64,000 nucleotides of DNA from Bdellovibrionales bacterium Ga0074139 (GCA_001464795.1 LNEB01000008.1:1-64000); one strand, 5' to 3'. Positions 49,919 to 59,332 are shown, counted from the stretch's first letter. Translations and numbers: made by a program. The notes: generated by a model not told the origin, from the sequence alone.

Positions 49919-50700
49919 GAGTTGGATTTTATCTTAAATATCGACTTCAGCCAACCCACAAAGGTATCTTCGGGGCCTGGCATCCTACTATTTATTAAAG
50001 ATCCCTCTGTTTCAAGCTTGCGAATTAAAGTTTTTAGCCGTGGTTCACGACTCGAGGTTTTATCAAATTTAAATCCATAGCCCATGGGCTTAGCGTTTCG
50101 ACAGTACACCACTTCACCGTTTAAAGCCATTACACCGGTAGAATCTTTAAAATACAATTTTAACAGATCACCTTCGTTAAACTCTTGAGCTGCCTCTAAA
50201 AAAGCACCACCTTCGGAGATGTTCTTGATTTCAACCCAATATTGTTTATCTTTAAGTTCCACTTGGCATTGAAAGTCAGCTTTGTACCGAGGCTTTGTTT
50301 CCCACCAGCGTAGCCTGGGGTCGAAATACAGTCTTCGAACCGCTGGTTTTAAAAAATAACCTACGACTAAAAAGTTAATGAAGAAGAAAAAGGCTAAGCC
50401 AAAAGCCATCACAGGAGTTGCATTTTTTGAGTACTCAAGAAGGCTATACGCCACAGGTATAATCATCAGTGTCACGTAAGCGATTAAACTCCACTTTCGG
50501 CACATAAAAATAAAAAAAGCCCCTAAAATGGGAACCAGCGTAAAAACAACTAACGTGATGCGGTTTTGCGGAAGCAGCAGGGCCTGAAAGTAAATGGCAA
50601 TGGGAATTTTTGTAAGATAGGAATTAAAAAGAATATTTCCTAGCGGTGCAAATACGTGAAAAAACGAGAGAATTACTATCGGCCAAGGTCTTTGCTTCAT
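49915..50700 (-). CDS. Membrane protein with C-terminal PilZ (cyclic di-GMP binding) domain
   Basis: 261 aa. Four to five hydrophobic segments fill the first 130 residues. The PilZ domain (about 145-245) has RYKADFQCQVELKDKQYWVE then IKNISEGGAFLEAA, where N-x-S-x-x-G is the conserved half. The preceding basic motif is RWWETKPRYK; a full RxxxR is seen there. It likely couples cyclic di-GMP to a membrane process. First gene of the PilZ-Rrf2-dehydrogenase operon. Confidence 0.82.
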   Translation of the reverse strand: MKQRPWPIVILSFFHVFAPLGNILFNSYLTKIPIAIYFQALLLPQNRITLVVFTLVPILGAFFIFMCRKWSLIAYVTLMIIPVAYSLLEYSKNATPVMAFGLAFFFFINFLVVGYFLKPAVRRLYFDPRLRWWETKPRYKADFQCQVELKDKQYWVEIKNISEGGAFLEAAQEFNEGDLLKLYFKDSTGVMALNGEVVYCRNAKPMGYGFKFDKTSSREPRLKTLIRKLETEGSLINSRMPGPEDTFVGWLKSIFKIKSNS

Positions 50701-50776
50701 GTGTTAATTATCAACAGAACTGGATTTAAAAAACAAGCTTTTAATAGAATCGAAAACTGGACTTGTCAGTTTTCAA

Positions 50777-50798
50777 ATTTACATATAATTTACATATA
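50777..50798 (+). promoter_or_regulatory. Perfect 11-bp tandem repeat, PhoB/PhoP-like box
   Basis: ATTTACATATA occurs twice in tandem (50777-50787 and 50788-50798). Each unit contains TTTACA, so TTTACA repeats at an 11-bp period, the layout used by OmpR/PhoB-type response regulators (TT-x-ACA-N5). It lies upstream of the 28-aa peptide gene and in front of the PilZ operon. Confidence 0.4.
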
Positions 50799-50831
50799 CA
50801 GCCAAACACCTGCATAAAGGAGCTTTCAACT

Positions 50832-50918
50832 ATGTCACCAGAAAATTCATTGCTAACATTAGCCAACCTCACAATCCTTCTTCACCTCAGTATTGTGATC
50901 ATCTTGACCCTGGTTTAA
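50832..50918 (+). CDS. Possible 28-aa membrane peptide
   Basis: ATG at 50832 with AAAGGAG 10-12 bases upstream encodes a 28-residue peptide, nearly all a single hydrophobic helix (TLANLTILLHLSIVIILTL). It ends just where the convergent muramidase gene ends. It has the form of a small regulatory membrane peptide. The ribosome site is good but the spacing is slightly long. Confidence 0.4.
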   Translation: MSPENSLLTLANLTILLHLSIVIILTLV

Positions 50919-52114
50919 CCATTATAAAGCAAAAATCTTTTCCTCTCTTTTTGCCAATTCTTTTCATCCACCACTAATTTTTTCTCTAAATCTCCTACCC
51001 GAGCTTCAGAATCATCCACCCACTCCCTGAGCTCGGGTCCGCCGTTGATGACATCAATGGCTAATTTCCCAGAAGTATACTCGTACTCAAAATCTCTCCA
51101 TAAGGGATAATCAGGATGCATTTTTCGAATGGCTTTTAACATCAAAGCCGTCAGGCGAAAGGGTTTAAATAGCTTTGGTTTATAACCTAGAAAGTCCGTA
51201 TGAATTTGAAAACCATGACAAAGTTTTTTTTCATGCTTATGAAAAGTAGGCTCGAAAAAACACTCTCTGATCATTGCCCCCTTCATCCACTGCGGAGCCA
51301 TTTTTCGCATTTCTTTTAATACGTTCGCAAAATTAAGATCACTGGCCCCCATCAATTCAAGGGCCCGAGTGGTTCCACGGCCCTCACTTAAGGTGGTCCC
51401 TTCAATAAGAACTGTACCGGGGTAACATCTGGCCATATTCAAAGTCGGTGCGTTCGGCGATGGATTGACCCACACGCGGTCCTTAGGCCATCCCCACTCG
51501 TTTGCTTTTTGTGGCTGATAATTTTTCATGGGAACAATAAGAAGATTCAAATTTAAACGAAATTTTTCTTTGAAATACAAAGCCATTTCACCCACTGTCA
51601 TTCCATGGCGCATGGGAAACTCGGAGGCCCCAACAAAGGATTCATAACCAGGGCGCAAACTAAAACCTTCCACATCACGTCCCGCAGGATTGGGTCGATC
51701 CACCACAATTAACGACTTTTCCTGGCTCTGGCAGGCTTGCATGACATACAAAAGTGTCGTGATAAAAGTATAAATTCGGCAGCCTAAATCTTGCAAATCG
51801 AAAACCACAACATCACAGGACTGAAGCATTTCATCGGTTGGTTTTCTGACCTTCCCGTAAAGACTATAAATGGGAATTTTATACTGAGGATGAAGCCAGT
51901 CATCACTTTCGATCATGTTGTCTTGTTTCTCACCTTTGATTCCATGTTGAGGTCCGAACGCGGAGGCAAGGCCCGTTTGCTTGTAAAGCAAATCCAAAGA
52001 GTGCTCGAGCTTGGCATTCACGCTAGCAGGATGACCCACCAAAGCCACTTGCTTCTTTTTTAAAAACTGCACCAGTTTCTTTTTTTCGAGCAGAACTTCA
52101 ATTCCAAGTTTCAT
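50915..52114 (-). CDS. DUF1343/NamZ-like exo-beta-N-acetylmuramidase
   Basis: 399 aa. The family signature is present: VALVGHPASVNAKLEHSLDL, LASAFGPQHGIKGEKQDNM, DVVVFDLQDLGCRIYTFITT, VVDRPNPAGR and GWPKDRVWVNPSPNAPTLNM, then EGTTLSEGRGTTRALELMGA. Bacillus NamZ of this family removes terminal MurNAc from peptidoglycan fragments. No obvious signal peptide is seen, so a cytoplasmic recycling role is possible. The DOMON-like gene 15 bases upstream is a usual neighbour. Confidence 0.88.
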   Translation of the reverse strand: MKLGIEVLLEKKKLVQFLKKKQVALVGHPASVNAKLEHSLDLLYKQTGLASAFGPQHGIKGEKQDNMIESDDWLHPQYKIPIYSLYGKVRKPTDEMLQSCDVVVFDLQDLGCRIYTFITTLLYVMQACQSQEKSLIVVDRPNPAGRDVEGFSLRPGYESFVGASEFPMRHGMTVGEMALYFKEKFRLNLNLLIVPMKNYQPQKANEWGWPKDRVWVNPSPNAPTLNMARCYPGTVLIEGTTLSEGRGTTRALELMGASDLNFANVLKEMRKMAPQWMKGAMIRECFFEPTFHKHEKKLCHGFQIHTDFLGYKPKLFKPFRLTALMLKAIRKMHPDYPLWRDFEYEYTSGKLAIDVINGGPELREWVDDSEARVGDLEKKLVVDEKNWQKERKRFLLYNG

Positions 52115-52129
52115 ACTAAAGACCTCTTG

Positions 52130-52660
52130 TTAAATTTTAAATTGAAAATTATCAGCATGATGAAAATCAGGCTTTCCATCTGGATGCTTTAATGACATGT
52201 AAAATAAATCTCCTGACCTTGCCTGTAGCACTGCCGTCAAGGCCACTTCCATTTCAAACCAATCCGTTTGATTAAGAATCTGAGCTTGAAATTCTTTGTT
52301 GCGCCATTTTATATTTTGCAATCGAAAGTCATCAGACCTGATCGGAGGCTGAGGCTTTCGGTAATCCTTGAAGCTATACAAATTCCATTCTTTTTCCGTT
52401 GAAAAATTAAATTCATAATAGGCCCCAGTCTGTGGGTTCTTTAAGAAAATTTCAAAACAAGTTTTTTTCCAAAGCAGATCTTTCCGGCTGTCAGCCTGCG
52501 GCTGCTGGTCGAAATGAGTGGATCCCATGGACAATTGTTCGGTGGGATCTTCAAGAATAAATTTAAATTGCATTTGAGGCCCAAGGCGAACCAATTGAGC
52601 CTCGCAGGACACAGGAAATGGAAGAGGTGAAAAGGGAACAAGTTTCTTCAAAAAAACCAT
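52130..52660 (-). CDS. DOMON-like (type 9) domain protein
   Basis: 176 aa. LLWKKTCFEIFLKNPQTGAY with YYEFNFSTEKEWNLYSFKDY, and the C-terminal SLKHPDGKPDFHHADNFQF, are the family signature of DOMON-like type 9 proteins. They have a carbohydrate-binding-module-like beta sandwich and may bind a sugar. No signal peptide is visible. The gene is followed after 15 bases by the NamZ-like gene, suggesting one transcript and a role in cell-wall sugar handling. Confidence 0.85.
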   Translation of the reverse strand: MVFLKKLVPFSPLPFPVSCEAQLVRLGPQMQFKFILEDPTEQLSMGSTHFDQQPQADSRKDLLWKKTCFEIFLKNPQTGAYYEFNFSTEKEWNLYSFKDYRKPQPPIRSDDFRLQNIKWRNKEFQAQILNQTDWFEMEVALTAVLQARSGDLFYMSLKHPDGKPDFHHADNFQFKI

Positions 52661-52699
52661 CCTCGACTTAATGCCAGGTTTCAGTTACAATTATTCACT

Positions 52700-54325
52700 A
52701 TGATTCATGTTAATTCTATCTCGAAACAATACGGTACAAAAATCCTCTATAAAAATGCAAGTTTTCAAATCAATGCAGGGGAAAAAATTGGTCTAGTGGG
52801 CCCCAATGGAAACGGAAAAACCACAGTTTTTCGAATCATCATGGGTGAAGAAGGCTTCGACGGCGGATCAATATCGAAGTCTGATCGCTTGGTGGTTGGC
52901 TATTTTTCTCAAGACATTGAAGACATGCGTGGCCGAACTGTGCTTGAAGAAGTTAAAACAGCGATACCTTCTTTATCCAAACTTCAAACAGAAATGCAAA
53001 AACTGGAAGCACAACTTTCAGAACCTCTCAGTGATGATGAAATGTCATCAGTGCTTGAACGTTACGGTGAAGTTCAGGCCCAATTTGAACAAATGGGTGG
53101 CTATGATGTGGAAACAAGGGCCGCTGAAGTTTTAACAGGTCTAGGAATTCCACCGGAAGATCACAACCGTGACACTTCTACTTTTTCTGGTGGCTGGAAA
53201 ATGCGGATCGCTTTATCGAAAATTCTTGTGCTGAATCCGGAAGTCCTGTTGATGGACGAGCCCACGAATCATTTGGATCTTGAAAGCATCTTGTGGCTTG
53301 AAGAATGGTTAAAAAATTACAAGGGCGCGATTTTAATGACAAGCCATGACCGTGAATTCATGAATCGACTCGTTAATAAAATTGTTGAAGTGGCCCATCA
53401 AACCATCACCACTTACACCGGCAACTATGATTTCTACGAAAAAGAAAAAAAGATTCGCATGGTGCAATTGGAAGCTGCAGCTCGCAGACAAGAAGAAATG
53501 CTTGCGAAAGAAGAAGAATTTATTGCGCGCTTTGCAGCCCGTGCTTCCCATGCCGCCCAAGTCCAAAGCCGGGTGAAAAAAATTGAAAAAATTGACCGCA
53601 TTGAAGTCATCAAAGAAGAAGACTCCATTGGCTTTGTTTGGCCCACGATTCCTAGGGGCGGTGATGAAGTCGTCAAATTTGAAAATTTAGGCAAAGTTTG
53701 GGGTGAACAAAAACTTGTCTTCAAAGGCGCATCGGCCCTTGTTAAACGTCATGACCGAGTCGCTGTGGTCGGTGTCAACGGGGCTGGTAAATCCACATTG
53801 CTAAAAATCATTTCAGGACTGGCCGCTCCCACCGAAGGCCTTTGCCAACTAGGACCCAGCATTCAATTGGGTTATTTCAGTCAAAACTCTATGGATCTTT
53901 TAAACCCAGAAATGACCGTCATGGAAGAAGTTCACTCGGCTGTGCCTACACAAAGTATCGGCTATGTTAGAAATTTGCTGGGTTGTATGAAGTTTTCTGG
54001 TGATCAGGTGGATAAAAAAATTAAAATTTTATCGGGCGGTGAAAAATCAAGAGTGGTACTTGCCACCATTTTAGCAAAGCCTTTGAACTTATTAATTCTC
54101 GACGAGCCCACCAACCATCTTGATATCGGAACTCGCATGGTTTTATTGCAAGCCATTAAAGACTTTGATGGAACTGTCATGATTGTCAGCCACGATCGAC
54201 ATTTTTTGCGGGAAATCACGACCAAAGTATTTGAACTCGATAAAAATAGGCTTGTTGTGACAGACGGTAGTTTAGATTACTATTTAGAAAAACGCAGAAA
54301 GTTACTCAGCCAGAATCTGCAATAA
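52700..54325 (+). CDS. ABC-F family ATPase
   Basis: 541 aa with two ABC domains and no membrane segments. Walker A motifs are GPNGNGKTT (about 33-41) and GVNGAGKST, signatures SGGWKMR and SGGEKSR, and two LLxDEPTNHLD Walker B sites. The charged linker between domains (RRQEEMLAKEEEFIARFAAR) is the helical P-site tRNA-interaction motif. ABC-F proteins act on the ribosome (EttA, Uup, YbiT) and do not transport. Length is closest to YbiT. A four-gene rightward operon starts here. Confidence 0.93.
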   Translation: MIHVNSISKQYGTKILYKNASFQINAGEKIGLVGPNGNGKTTVFRIIMGEEGFDGGSISKSDRLVVGYFSQDIEDMRGRTVLEEVKTAIPSLSKLQTEMQKLEAQLSEPLSDDEMSSVLERYGEVQAQFEQMGGYDVETRAAEVLTGLGIPPEDHNRDTSTFSGGWKMRIALSKILVLNPEVLLMDEPTNHLDLESILWLEEWLKNYKGAILMTSHDREFMNRLVNKIVEVAHQTITTYTGNYDFYEKEKKIRMVQLEAAARRQEEMLAKEEEFIARFAARASHAAQVQSRVKKIEKIDRIEVIKEEDSIGFVWPTIPRGGDEVVKFENLGKVWGEQKLVFKGASALVKRHDRVAVVGVNGAGKSTLLKIISGLAAPTEGLCQLGPSIQLGYFSQNSMDLLNPEMTVMEEVHSAVPTQSIGYVRNLLGCMKFSGDQVDKKIKILSGGEKSRVVLATILAKPLNLLILDEPTNHLDIGTRMVLLQAIKDFDGTVMIVSHDRHFLREITTKVFELDKNRLVVTDGSLDYYLEKRRKLLSQNLQ

Positions 54326-54340
54326 ACCATAGGGGTTAAA

Positions 54341-54733
54341 ATGCTAAAATGGATTTTTCTTATTTTTTTCTTTCAACTTTGCTTTGCTGATCAAGCTACG
54401 CAGGATGCCATCAAACAAACACAAGACGATATGATGGATCCTCAAAAACGCTCAGGCATGATTAATTCTTCAGATGCTCAAAGGGCCAATTCACAAGTTC
54501 AAAAATTAACTGGTGGAAATAAAGAAACAGAGCAAGAAATCTGGGCCTTGGCGGCAGAGCTTGTGCCAATTATGGCCGCTAAAGGGGAAAATGATCCCAA
54601 AAAAATGCTTCAGTATTTAGATGAAATGAAAAAAAATCCCGAGCAATTTGCGGCTCAATTTCCACCTGAGCAAAGAGAAAAGCTAAAACAAATAGCTAAC
54701 AAACTGAAAAGTAAAGGTTTAGCAAAACCTTGA
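54341..54733 (+). CDS. Small secreted protein of unknown function
   Basis: 130 aa. Signal peptide ends around CFAD. The mature part is polar and helical (QTQDDMMDPQKRSG, DAQRANSQVQKLTG, KKMLQYLDEMKKNPEQFAAQ). GGGG-like ribosome site at 54330. It is 15 bases after the ABC-F gene and its stop overlaps the start of the next lipoprotein gene by 4 bases. No family is recognised. Confidence 0.72.
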   Translation: MLKWIFLIFFFQLCFADQATQDAIKQTQDDMMDPQKRSGMINSSDAQRANSQVQKLTGGNKETEQEIWALAAELVPIMAAKGENDPKKMLQYLDEMKKNPEQFAAQFPPEQREKLKQIANKLKSKGLAKP

Positions 54734-55566
54734 TTATCAAACTCATTGGCCTTGTTGCTTTCCTTTTTTTAGCAAGCTGCAGTCGTACGGATTTGGCACT
54801 TGAATACGCTGATACCTTTTTAGCTTACGAATTAAAAAGTCAGTTTGACTTTGAAGGCTCACAAAAAAAGGACATTGAAAATTTAAGTGCCTCATTTATT
54901 CAAGATTTAAAAAAAGAACTGCTACCCGAAGTGGTTCTTGAAATGCAAGAAATTGAAAAAGAATTTCTTGCTTTATCTGCTGCTTCAACAGAACAAGCTG
55001 AATGGCAAAAATGGGTGTTGCAAAGAAATCAGAAGTTTAAAAAATTGGGTCAAAAATCTTTCTTGCTACTTGATCGACAAAGGGACGCCTTTGTTAATAC
55101 CATGCAAGAAAGAAACTGGGTTGAATTCAAAAATGAATTCTCTGAACAAAATAAAAAAATTCTAAAAGAAAAAAATGAAAGTCGCATGCAATCCACCTTA
55201 GAAAGATTTGTAGGCGATTTGAATAAAGAACAAGAATCATTAGTGAAACAATACGCCTCAAAGAATCTTTACAGCCCCGAGGACCGCGTTGAAAATCGAA
55301 AACAAACTCTTATGCAGATCGACCAAAAGGTGCAGCCTTTCAGTTCTGAAAAATTAAATTCTGCTTTACAGAATTTTTTTAAAAATAATCAAGATTTCGG
55401 ATCACCAGAGGTTAAAACCAAAATAGAACTGCTGGCCACAGCACGAGCGGAAGTGATCAGTGGAATCCTAAAAACTTTAAGCAAAAAACAAAGCGAAAAT
55501 TTATTAAAAAACTGGCGAAATCTGCAAAAAGACTTGCAAGAAGTCATAAAAAAGGCTCAAAAGTAA
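54730..55566 (+). CDS. DUF6279-like lipoprotein
   Basis: 278 aa from TTG 54730, coupled to the preceding stop (TTGA). The lipobox is FLASCS (Cys17). The mature protein is a charged helical repeat (FDFEGSQKKDIENLSASFIQ, LKKELLPEVVLEMQEIEKEF) like the DUF6279 family of helical lipoproteins. It has no catalytic motif. It may be an outer-membrane or periplasmic structural component. The TTG start is inferred from coupling. Confidence 0.72.
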   Translation: MIIKLIGLVAFLFLASCSRTDLALEYADTFLAYELKSQFDFEGSQKKDIENLSASFIQDLKKELLPEVVLEMQEIEKEFLALSAASTEQAEWQKWVLQRNQKFKKLGQKSFLLLDRQRDAFVNTMQERNWVEFKNEFSEQNKKILKEKNESRMQSTLERFVGDLNKEQESLVKQYASKNLYSPEDRVENRKQTLMQIDQKVQPFSSEKLNSALQNFFKNNQDFGSPEVKTKIELLATARAEVISGILKTLSKKQSENLLKNWRNLQKDLQEVIKKAQK

Positions 55567-55570
55567 AACA

Positions 55571-56005
55571 ATGAAAGTTATTTTATTTTTTGCTTTAGAA
55601 ATCTTTCTATTTTCTTACTTTGCTGAAATTTATGGTTTTTTAAATACTCTACTTTGCTACTGGTCGCCCACTTTAATTGCTCTTTATTTACTACCCAGGT
55701 TGAATCAAAAATTACAAATGTCCGTGCACCAGAATGCTCCGGAAGCTTTGCATGCTATACTGATCAACTTAGGCTTGCTTTCCATCATACTGCCTTTTTT
55801 CACTTTACGAATCTTAGGCTTACTTCTTGTGATCCCTGGACCCCGACATCTTTTGATTTGGAAACTGGGACGCTTTGTTAAAGCCCAAGTCAGTCGCTAT
55901 CAAACATCCACTTGGTCCACAACTTACGGGCCCAGTGTCATGAAGGATGTGACTCCCAATCGGTCCAACGGCGATGTAATCGAAATTTCAAAAAAAGAAA
56001 TTTAG
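55571..56005 (+). CDS. FxsA-like membrane protein
   Basis: 144 aa with hydrophobic segments near 3-20, 28-45 and 65-90. LLLVIPGPRHLLIWKLGRF is the typical FxsA PG-x-R motif, and EIFLFSYFAEIYGFLNTLL the first helix. FxsA is a cytoplasmic-membrane protein that suppresses phage exclusion in E. coli when overexpressed; its normal role is unknown. The similarity is moderate. It is the last gene of the ABC-F operon and overlaps the convergent gene by 4 bases. Confidence 0.65.
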   Translation: MKVILFFALEIFLFSYFAEIYGFLNTLLCYWSPTLIALYLLPRLNQKLQMSVHQNAPEALHAILINLGLLSIILPFFTLRILGLLLVIPGPRHLLIWKLGRFVKAQVSRYQTSTWSTTYGPSVMKDVTPNRSNGDVIEISKKEI

Positions 56006-56829
56006 ATATTAAACTTTCTTTCAATGGACTGGCTTAATTCGGCCCGGTTCAAAACCGTTAAAAAATCCAAGCAATCAAAATCCCGATCAAATGCAGGTTC
56101 AGCTAAAATTTTAGAACCCAATTTCAAGTAAGACTTGAGTAAAGGGGGAATAAAATTTTCTGCTTCTTGATTTTGTTCTACAGTTAATGGGTTTTTAAAT
56201 TCCTTCAGCCAATTTTGCAAATCAGGAAATGTAAAATCAGAGGTGGGCTGACAGTTGGATTTTACAACTAGACCTTTGTCTTCCAAATGTCGGTAAACCA
56301 GAGCCGCATCCTTTGAAGAGTTGATCTTCAGACTTGAGCATCCAAATAAAGTCTGTACACCGCTCATTTTCATGTACTCTGCAATTCCACGCCACAAAAG
56401 AGTGATCACGGCCCCTCGTCTGTGCTCACGAGCGATGCATGCCCGGCCAAGCTCTAGATAGGGACCCTGATACCGATGCAGTCCCTCTAAAGTGAACTCA
56501 AGGCCCGTGTAGGAATCAGAACTCAGTTGAGATTGATTGACCCGGTAAGTACCAACTACTTTTTTACTATCACCATGATAGATCAGTAGGTGATCAAAAA
56601 AACTATCATATCGATCAAAATCTAAAGACCCTGATTTTAAGCCTCTGAATTCAAGATTAAAGACTTCATGGCGCAATTTAAAGCTTTCAATTAATTCATC
56701 AGAATTTTCAGCTGTTTTAAGCCTGTACGGACCAAAGTTGATTTCAAAGGGAAATTGAGGCTGAAATTGAAAGATGCCTTTTCTTCTGAGTTGAAAATTC
56801 TCTTTCATATTTTGCAAGACTGCCATCAT
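56002..56829 (-). CDS. GNAT-family N-acyltransferase, OlsB-like
   Basis: 275 aa, with AAGGAGG ahead of the ATG. The central pattern is LIESFKLRHEVFNLEFRG, FDRYDSFFDHLLIYHGDSK with VVGTYRVNQ, and YLELGRACIAREHRRGAVIT with LLWRGIAEYM, typical of the acyl-ACP-dependent group including OlsB ornithine-lipid synthases and hemolysin-like acyltransferases. The substrate could be an amino acid or peptide. The gene stands alone and converges with the FxsA-like gene. Confidence 0.82.
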   Translation of the reverse strand: MMAVLQNMKENFQLRRKGIFQFQPQFPFEINFGPYRLKTAENSDELIESFKLRHEVFNLEFRGLKSGSLDFDRYDSFFDHLLIYHGDSKKVVGTYRVNQSQLSSDSYTGLEFTLEGLHRYQGPYLELGRACIAREHRRGAVITLLWRGIAEYMKMSGVQTLFGCSSLKINSSKDAALVYRHLEDKGLVVKSNCQPTSDFTFPDLQNWLKEFKNPLTVEQNQEAENFIPPLLKSYLKLGSKILAEPAFDRDFDCLDFLTVLNRAELSQSIERKFNI

Positions 56830-56903
56830 AGAGATTCCTCCTTGTTATGCTTTTATTAGAGTCTAAAAACCTAACAACTGACGAGTTATGATTGGGTCAG
56901 GAT

Positions 56904-57659
56904 TTATTTGGTTTTCTGTTTGAGCAACCAAGCCTTCTTATATTTCAAAAAAACAGCATAGGCTGAAAATAAAGATATTTTAAATCCTGCAATGCCATCC
57001 AGAAAGCCTCGCTTGATAATAAAATGTCTAAAAAATCGAAAAATAGGATTGATAATCATAGCCACTGGTAGAAACCGGCGTTGACGACTGGCCAGTTGCT
57101 GGGCTGCCAAGCTTGAATAGGACTGAATTTTTTTTAAGTGCTCGTCCTGGCTTGCAATCGAGTAATGATAAACAACACCTTTAAGATTTTGTACCGGTAA
57201 GTTGGTGTTGAATTCCAGTTTCTCATGCACCAAATGTTCAGACCACCCGGCTTGATTTTTAGGAAATAATCTTTCATGAAGATCAGGAAACCAGCCCGAG
57301 TGCCTGATCCACTGACCACAGTAATGAGTCAGTCGATTAATTCTATAAATTCCTTTTAATTCTGGCTTCAGCAGTAAAATTTCATCCTGAATTTCTTCAG
57401 ATAAAACTTCATCGGCATCCAGCGATAAAATGTAATCACCGCTGGCCAGTTCATTGGCTTTATTTTTTGTTTTTGAAAAACCCAACCATTGGGTTTGATG
57501 GAATTTGACATTGGCAAAACTTTTACAAATTTGCGGAGTTTGATCATCACTGAATGAATCAAGAATTATGATTTCGTCAGCAATTTTCTTAATCGAGTTA
57601 AGGCAACGAAGAATATTTCTTTCTTCGTTTTTTGTACAAATAACAACACTTAACTTCAT
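56904..57659 (-). CDS. Family 2 glycosyltransferase (WaaE-like)
   Basis: 251 aa. GT-A motifs: LSVVICTKNEERNILRCLNS, IILDSFSDDQTPQICKSFAN, YILSLDADEVLSEEIQDEI (DxD-like) and HYCGQWIRHSGWFPDLHERL with FPKNQAGWSEH, the WaaE/KdtX group that adds glucose to lipopolysaccharide core. A C-terminal membrane segment is near FLDGIAGFKISLFSAYAVFL. It is 3 bases from the upstream chemoreceptor gene, but a shared function is not implied. Confidence 0.9.
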   Translation of the reverse strand: MKLSVVICTKNEERNILRCLNSIKKIADEIIILDSFSDDQTPQICKSFANVKFHQTQWLGFSKTKNKANELASGDYILSLDADEVLSEEIQDEILLLKPELKGIYRINRLTHYCGQWIRHSGWFPDLHERLFPKNQAGWSEHLVHEKLEFNTNLPVQNLKGVVYHYSIASQDEHLKKIQSYSSLAAQQLASRQRRFLPVAMIINPIFRFFRHFIIKRGFLDGIAGFKISLFSAYAVFLKYKKAWLLKQKTK

Positions 57660-57662
57660 AAC

Positions 57663-59252
57663 TTAGAAGGATGACTTGTCGATTGAAAATCTTGAGTCAT
57701 CTTCAGCTTTTTTCGGAGGTACATCAGCCATAAAATCTTGACTCATACCCTTAGAGTTTTTAGCCAATGTCTGAGTTTGACCTGGGTCTGTCGTTGTAGC
57801 TTTGCCTTCTCCAGTAACAAAAGAAATCAAAGACTGAACTTGTAGATCTAGTTGATTGGATTCGTTAGCCAAATTCTGAGAAAATTCTGATGTTTGATTG
57901 GCAGCTACAGAATTACTTTGCGTAGCTTTATCGATTTGATTCATCGCCTGAGAAATTTGATTAATCCCATGGGATTGTTCTTGGCTGGCGGCTGAAATTT
58001 CCTGATTCAATTGCTTCACTTCCTGAACAGAACTTACGATCTTTTTCAGTGCATCTCTTCCGTTATCAGCTAAACCTGTTCCTACTTTTACTTTTTCAGA
58101 ACTTTCTTTAATCAGGCCATTAATATCTTTTGCTGCATTAGCACTTCTTTGTGCAAGTGACCTAACGGCTTCCGCAACAACTGCAAAGCCTTTTCCTTGC
58201 TCACCAGCTCGGGCGGCTTCAACAGCTGCGTTTAACGCCAGTAAGTTTGTTTGGAAGGCAATATCATCAATGACATTAATGATCTCTTCCATTTTGTTAG
58301 CACTGGTTGCAATTTCTCCCATACCTTTTACTAAATTTTCAATGTGCTTTTCACCCACAACCGCCACTTCAGCGGCTTTGTTTGCAAGCTCTCCGGCATT
58401 TTTTGCATTATTTGCATTTTGCTTCACCATGCTTGATAGCTCCTCTAAAGATGCCACTGTTTCTTCCAGTGAAGCTGCGGCTTCTGAGGCACCAGATGAA
58501 AGCTCAAGACTAGAATCAGACAGTTGACCACTGGCGGCTTGAACATGAGTTGTGGAAGCTCCAATGCCATCAGAGATTTCACTTAATTTTTTTGCCATCA
58601 CAGAAGCCATACGAGTACCAAATAAAATAAGCAGCAAACAGGCAAGGACAGAACCTATTTTAGCATACAGACTTAGTTTGTGACTGGAAGACACGCTTTC
58701 TTCTAACATCTCTTTAGTTTGTTGTGTCGAATCGGCAAGCAACAAGTTTAATGTTTTTTCTAATTCACTAAATTCGGGCATCACTTTTGTATTAATATTT
58801 TGGATCGCATTTTGAGTAGCCTCGGGTGTATCTTGGCCTAAAATTTCCACACTGGCTTCAATGGCTTTTTTGGTCTTGGGCCACTGCACATCACTGATAT
58901 CAGTGACATGCTTTTTAATTTTTTCATCCATGTGGGGGCTGGTTTTCAAACTCTCTAATAATTTTTCGGCTTCAACACCTGATTCCAAAACGTACTGCGA
59001 TAAAACTTTTCGCATATCTACATTGGCAATGGATGTTGCACGCCAAAGTCTTTGGTTTGTTGTTAAAAAAGTTCGGTTTAAATCATTGATCATTTGAATC
59101 CTGGGAGCCGAAACATTTTTCTGCTCTTCGATAATCCCGATCACATTATTCAGCGCTAGATTCAAAACAAATCCGACAAGGCCTAAGAATAAAATTGCCA
59201 TTCCCACAAGTGTGAGAAGTTTTTTTCGTAATCCTTTAAACCACTTTGTCAT
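57663..59252 (-). CDS. Methyl-accepting chemotaxis protein
   Basis: 529 aa. An N-terminal membrane helix (about 14-32), a periplasmic four-helix ligand domain (to about 190), a second membrane helix near [20 protein letters not shown], and a long cytoplasmic signalling domain follow. The signalling tip is [20 protein letters not shown] then [20 protein letters not shown], invariant for MCPs. There is no HAMP that I can define. The C-terminus lacks a CheR-binding pentapeptide. It lies downstream of a porin and a binding-protein gene, which suggests that it senses the same solute. Confidence 0.92.
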   Translation of the reverse strand: MTKWFKGLRKKLLTLVGMAILFLGLVGFVLNLALNNVIGIIEEQKNVSAPRIQMINDLNRTFLTTNQRLWRATSIANVDMRKVLSQYVLESGVEAEKLLESLKTSPHMDEKIKKHVTDISDVQWPKTKKAIEASVEILGQDTPEATQNAIQNINTKVMPEFSELEKTLNLLLADSTQQTKEMLEESVSSSHKLSLYAKIGSVLACLLLILFGTRMASVMAKKLSEISDGIGASTTHVQAASGQLSDSSLELSSGASEAAASLEETVASLEELSSMVKQNANNAKNAGELANKAAEVAVVGEKHIENLVKGMGEIATSANKMEEIINVIDDIAFQTNLLALNAAVEAARAGEQGKGFAVVAEAVRSLAQRSANAAKDINGLIKESSEKVKVGTGLADNGRDALKKIVSSVQEVKQLNQEISAASQEQSHGINQISQAMNQIDKATQSNSVAANQTSEFSQNLANESNQLDLQVQSLISFVTGEGKATTTDPGQTQTLAKNSKGMSQDFMADVPPKKAEDDSRFSIDKSSF

Positions 59253-59275
59253 AAAATCTCCTTGGCTTGAAACGA

Positions 59276-59311
59276 CAAGAGAGCCTCTTATCTATATAAG
59301 AGACTCTCTTG
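59276..59311. promoter_or_regulatory. Strong hairpin between binding-protein and chemoreceptor genes
   Basis: CAAGAGAGCCTCTTAT (59276-59291) pairs with ATAAGAGACTCTCTTG (59296-59311), a 16-bp stem with one mismatch and a 4-base loop. A T-run follows on the plus strand only. For leftward transcription it can act as an attenuator or mRNA-stabilising stem and reduce read-through into the chemoreceptor gene. Confidence 0.6.
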
Positions 59312-59332
59312 TTTTACTCTCGTGTTCAATTA

